A program made the position numbers and the translations under genes. Of a DNA stretch of 7,278 nt, positions 5,438 through 7,278 are shown in pieces. Source of the DNA: CAKRHR01 sp964423195 (GTDB lineage Bacteria > Bacillota > Clostridia > Lachnospirales > Lachnospiraceae). The stretch's first letter is position 1; every line of letters starts with the position of its first letter. Under the pieces are notes generated by a model. That model saw only the letters and a program-made list of their open reading frames with translations. It had not been told where the DNA came from and did not search any database. The stretch is taken from the NCBI GenBank assembly GCA_964423195.1, contig CAYRDY010000099.1, positions 1 to 7,278 of the forward strand. Reading direction: 5' to 3'.

Positions 5438-7142
5438 AGGTATTGTGATGAGGGAGAAGAAAATAGGGGCAATGATTTTGGCTGTGGCGCTGGCGCTGCA
5501 GATATCTGCGCCCGCCTCGGCACTGGCTGCGGAGTCGTCCGCGAGCGAGAGCGTCGTTGTTGAATCAGAAGAGATGGAAATTACAGAAGACGAGGGCGTT
5601 GTCGCGGAAACTGTTATGACAGAGACGAGGGAATCTGAAACAGATTTTGTATCTGAAAACTCGCTGGAGGGTTTTGTGGAGCGCCTTTACAGGTTGATTC
5701 TGGGCAGAGAACCGGATCCTGCAGGTTTTGCGGACTGGATCGATCAACTGCGGACAGGGCAGAGTACTGGCGCATCTGTCGTCAAGGGATTTATTTTTAG
5801 CGAAGAATTTAAAGGCAAATTATTATCGAATGAGGATTATGTAGATCTGCTGTACAGGGTCTGTTTAAACCGTGAGGCGGATGCAGTCGGGCGGAGCAGC
5901 TGGCTATCGGATCTGGCGGATGGGTTTTCAAATTCCTATATTTTGCGAGGTTTTATCGAGTCGGCGGAGTTCGCGCGGCTATGCGTTGGCTATGGGATAG
6001 AGAGTGGCAGTATAACTTTGTCCGAAAACAGAGATAGGGATCCAAATATTACGCGTTTTGTTGCCAGATGTTATTGGGAAATTTTGGGCCGTGCGCCGGA
6101 TGTCGACGGACTCAACGACTGGACAGGCAAGATTTTGAAAAACAAATTTTATGGGCAGAGCGTGCCCGAAAGATTTATTTTCTCAGAAGAAGTGAACAAT
6201 AGAAATCTTTCGGATGAAGCATTTGTGACCCTGCTGTATCATGGCGTTTTGGAGAGAGATCCGGAAGAGGCGGGACTTTCGGACTGGATGAGCCGGCTTT
6301 CTGGCGGTGAGACGAGGAAAAAAGTTTATCAGGAGTTTATTTATTCTGAGGAATACAAGGCGCTGCTTGCCAAATATGGGCTGCCGTTTACGGGAAATAC
6401 CTCCATTGAGGGGTTGGAGGGATTGAAAGCGCGTGTACAGCAGTCGTTGTCGGGCGCTTCCGGCAATTGGTCTGTCTATGTCAAAAATTTGGATACAAAT
6501 GAGTATTTTGTAATCAACAATCAGGCGATGTATTCGGCCAGCACGATCAAATTGTTTGTCATGGAAGCCGTTTACCAGCAAATTGAGGACGGGAAAATGG
6601 CTCAGACGGCGGATGTGGACAAGCTGCTTCATGATATGATCACGGTCAGCGATAATGAATCAATGAACGAGCTTGTGCGGAGGCTGGGCGGTTCCAGGAA
6701 TAATCAATTGGGCGCGTCGGTCTTTCACGAGTATATTGCCTCACAGGGATATACATCCACACACCTTGGAGCGACGCTGCAGCCGTCGTTTACGCCGCTG
6801 ACCTATTATGGCGGCAGAACCGTCACATCGGCGATGGACTGTGGCAGGCTACTCGAAAAAATTTACCGCGGTGAAAATGTGTCCACGGCCGCGTCATCAC
6901 AGATGCTTGATTTGCTGCTTGGACAAACCTTCCAATACAAAATTCCGGCAGGATTACCGGAGGGGACAATTGTCGGCAATAAAACCGGTGAAAACGACAA
7001 GGCACAAAACGACACGGCTATTGTCTATTCACCGAATTGTAATTATGTGATCTGCGTATTCAGCAGTATTGGCACATCGACTTATGCCAATGTGATTAAG
7101 ATCAGGGAAATTTCATCTATCGTTTACCAGTATTTTAATTGA
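5433..7142 (+). CDS. Secreted protein: four DUF4214-type repeats fused to a beta-lactamase-like serine hydrolase domain
   Basis: The protein is 569 residues from this start. A signal peptide is clear: a basic n-region (MREKK), hydrophobic IGAMILAVALALQI, and a likely cut after ASALA near 32. Then comes an acidic Ser/Glu/Thr-rich linker (33-75). Four DUF4214-type repeats follow at about 81-126, 136-180, 209-253 and 264-308, each of the form FVxxLYxxxLxRxPDxxGxxxW...FIxSEEF. The C-terminal part (about 325-569) is a class-A beta-lactamase/D,D-peptidase-like fold with SxxK (Ser370-Lys373, STIK), SDN (406-408) and KTG (517-519). I see no ExxLN omega-loop motif at the expected position, so efficient beta-lactam hydrolysis is doubtful; a penicillin-binding or peptidoglycan-related role is an inference. 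Start is uncertain: GTG 5385, ATG 5433 and ATG 5448 are in frame. ATG 5433 has AAGGA (5418-5422) at a good aligned distance. The gene lies 72 bases after glf without a promoter or terminator between. Confidence 0.88.
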   Translation: MKGIVMREKKIGAMILAVALALQISAPASALAAESSASESVVVESEEMEITEDEGVVAETVMTETRESETDFVSENSLEGFVERLYRLILGREPDPAGFADWIDQLRTGQSTGASVVKGFIFSEEFKGKLLSNEDYVDLLYRVCLNREADAVGRSSWLSDLADGFSNSYILRGFIESAEFARLCVGYGIESGSITLSENRDRDPNITRFVARCYWEILGRAPDVDGLNDWTGKILKNKFYGQSVPERFIFSEEVNNRNLSDEAFVTLLYHGVLERDPEEAGLSDWMSRLSGGETRKKVYQEFIYSEEYKALLAKYGLPFTGNTSIEGLEGLKARVQQSLSGASGNWSVYVKNLDTNEYFVINNQAMYSASTIKLFVMEAVYQQIEDGKMAQTADVDKLLHDMITVSDNESMNELVRRLGGSRNNQLGASVFHEYIASQGYTSTHLGATLQPSFTPLTYYGGRTVTSAMDCGRLLEKIYRGENVSTAASSQMLDLLLGQTFQYKIPAGLPEGTIVGNKTGENDKAQNDTAIVYSPNCNYVICVFSSIGTSTYANVIKIREISSIVYQYFN

Positions 7143-7178
7143 GTGCTGACCCAGGATGACGCAGTAGTTAAAAGACTT

Positions 7179-7206
7179 TTGACGCCTGCAGACGACATTT
7201 TATTTT
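7179..7206 (+). promoter_or_regulatory. Candidate promoter for the gene at the right edge
   Basis: TTGACG (7179-7184) and TATTTT (7201-7206) are 16 bases apart, five of six and four of six consensus bases. Predicted transcription starts about 40 bases before the ATG at 7254. I found no intrinsic terminator hairpin between the preceding stop (7142) and this site. Confidence 0.4.
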
Positions 7207-7253
7207 GTTCGCCGCACTCTATGCAGTCATGGACGGAAAGGCAGGGATAAGAG

Positions 7254-7278
7254 ATGCAAAAGATAAGAAGAGGATTGA
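7254..7278 (+). CDS. Possible start of a further gene, cut by the window edge
   Basis: ATG at 7254 begins MQKIRRGL and remains open to the last base; the TGA at the very end is out of frame. An AGGG (7243-7246) lies 7 bases upstream and a candidate promoter lies before that. The basic N-terminus would suit a signal peptide, but eight codons are too few to identify the product. Confidence 0.4.

Overview
The window looks like chromosomal DNA of a Gram-positive Clostridia bacterium, most likely Lachnospiraceae. The reasons are the Firmicutes-type ribosome binding sites, a stand-alone RecD2-type helicase, an AEC-family permease, a DUF4214 surface protein and a roughly 50% G+C composition. The family assignment is an inference from protein style, not a measured match.

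Layout, left to right. (1) Positions 3-224 are the last ~73 codons of a protein resembling the C-terminal domain of MmeI-like (type IIL) DNA methyltransferase/restriction enzymes; the rest lies upstream of the window. (2) Positions 401-1366, minus strand, encode a 10-TM AEC-family permease, convergent with gene 1. (3) Positions 1367-1846 are a 480-base non-coding divergent region. It holds a probable minus-strand promoter with a ~240-base leader rich in strong inverted repeats, three imperfect GAATC...GCAC direct repeats, and a good sigma-70-type promoter firing rightward. (4) Positions 1847-4153 encode RecD2, a complete SF1B helicase. (5) Positions 4260-5360 encode UDP-galactopyranose mutase (Glf), with its own extended -10 promoter overlapping the recD2 stop. 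(6) Positions 5433-7142 encode a secreted protein with four DUF4214-type repeats followed by a class-A beta-lactamase-like serine hydrolase domain. A tandem array of six ~15-bp units joins the end of glf to the start of this gene. (7) The right edge has a candidate promoter and the first codons of a possible next gene.

The genes do not form one evident pathway. The methyltransferase tail and RecD2 are DNA-metabolism genes but are separated by the oppositely oriented permease. Glf and the DUF4214-serine hydrolase protein are close enough to be co-transcribed, and both plausibly concern the cell envelope: galactofuranose precursor supply, and a secreted peptidoglycan- or surface-associated protein. 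I found no convincing new multi-gene system. The items most worth a second look are the tandem repeat across the glf/secreted-protein junction, the unusual fused secreted protein without a recognisable omega-loop glutamate, and the structured intergenic region at 1367-1720.
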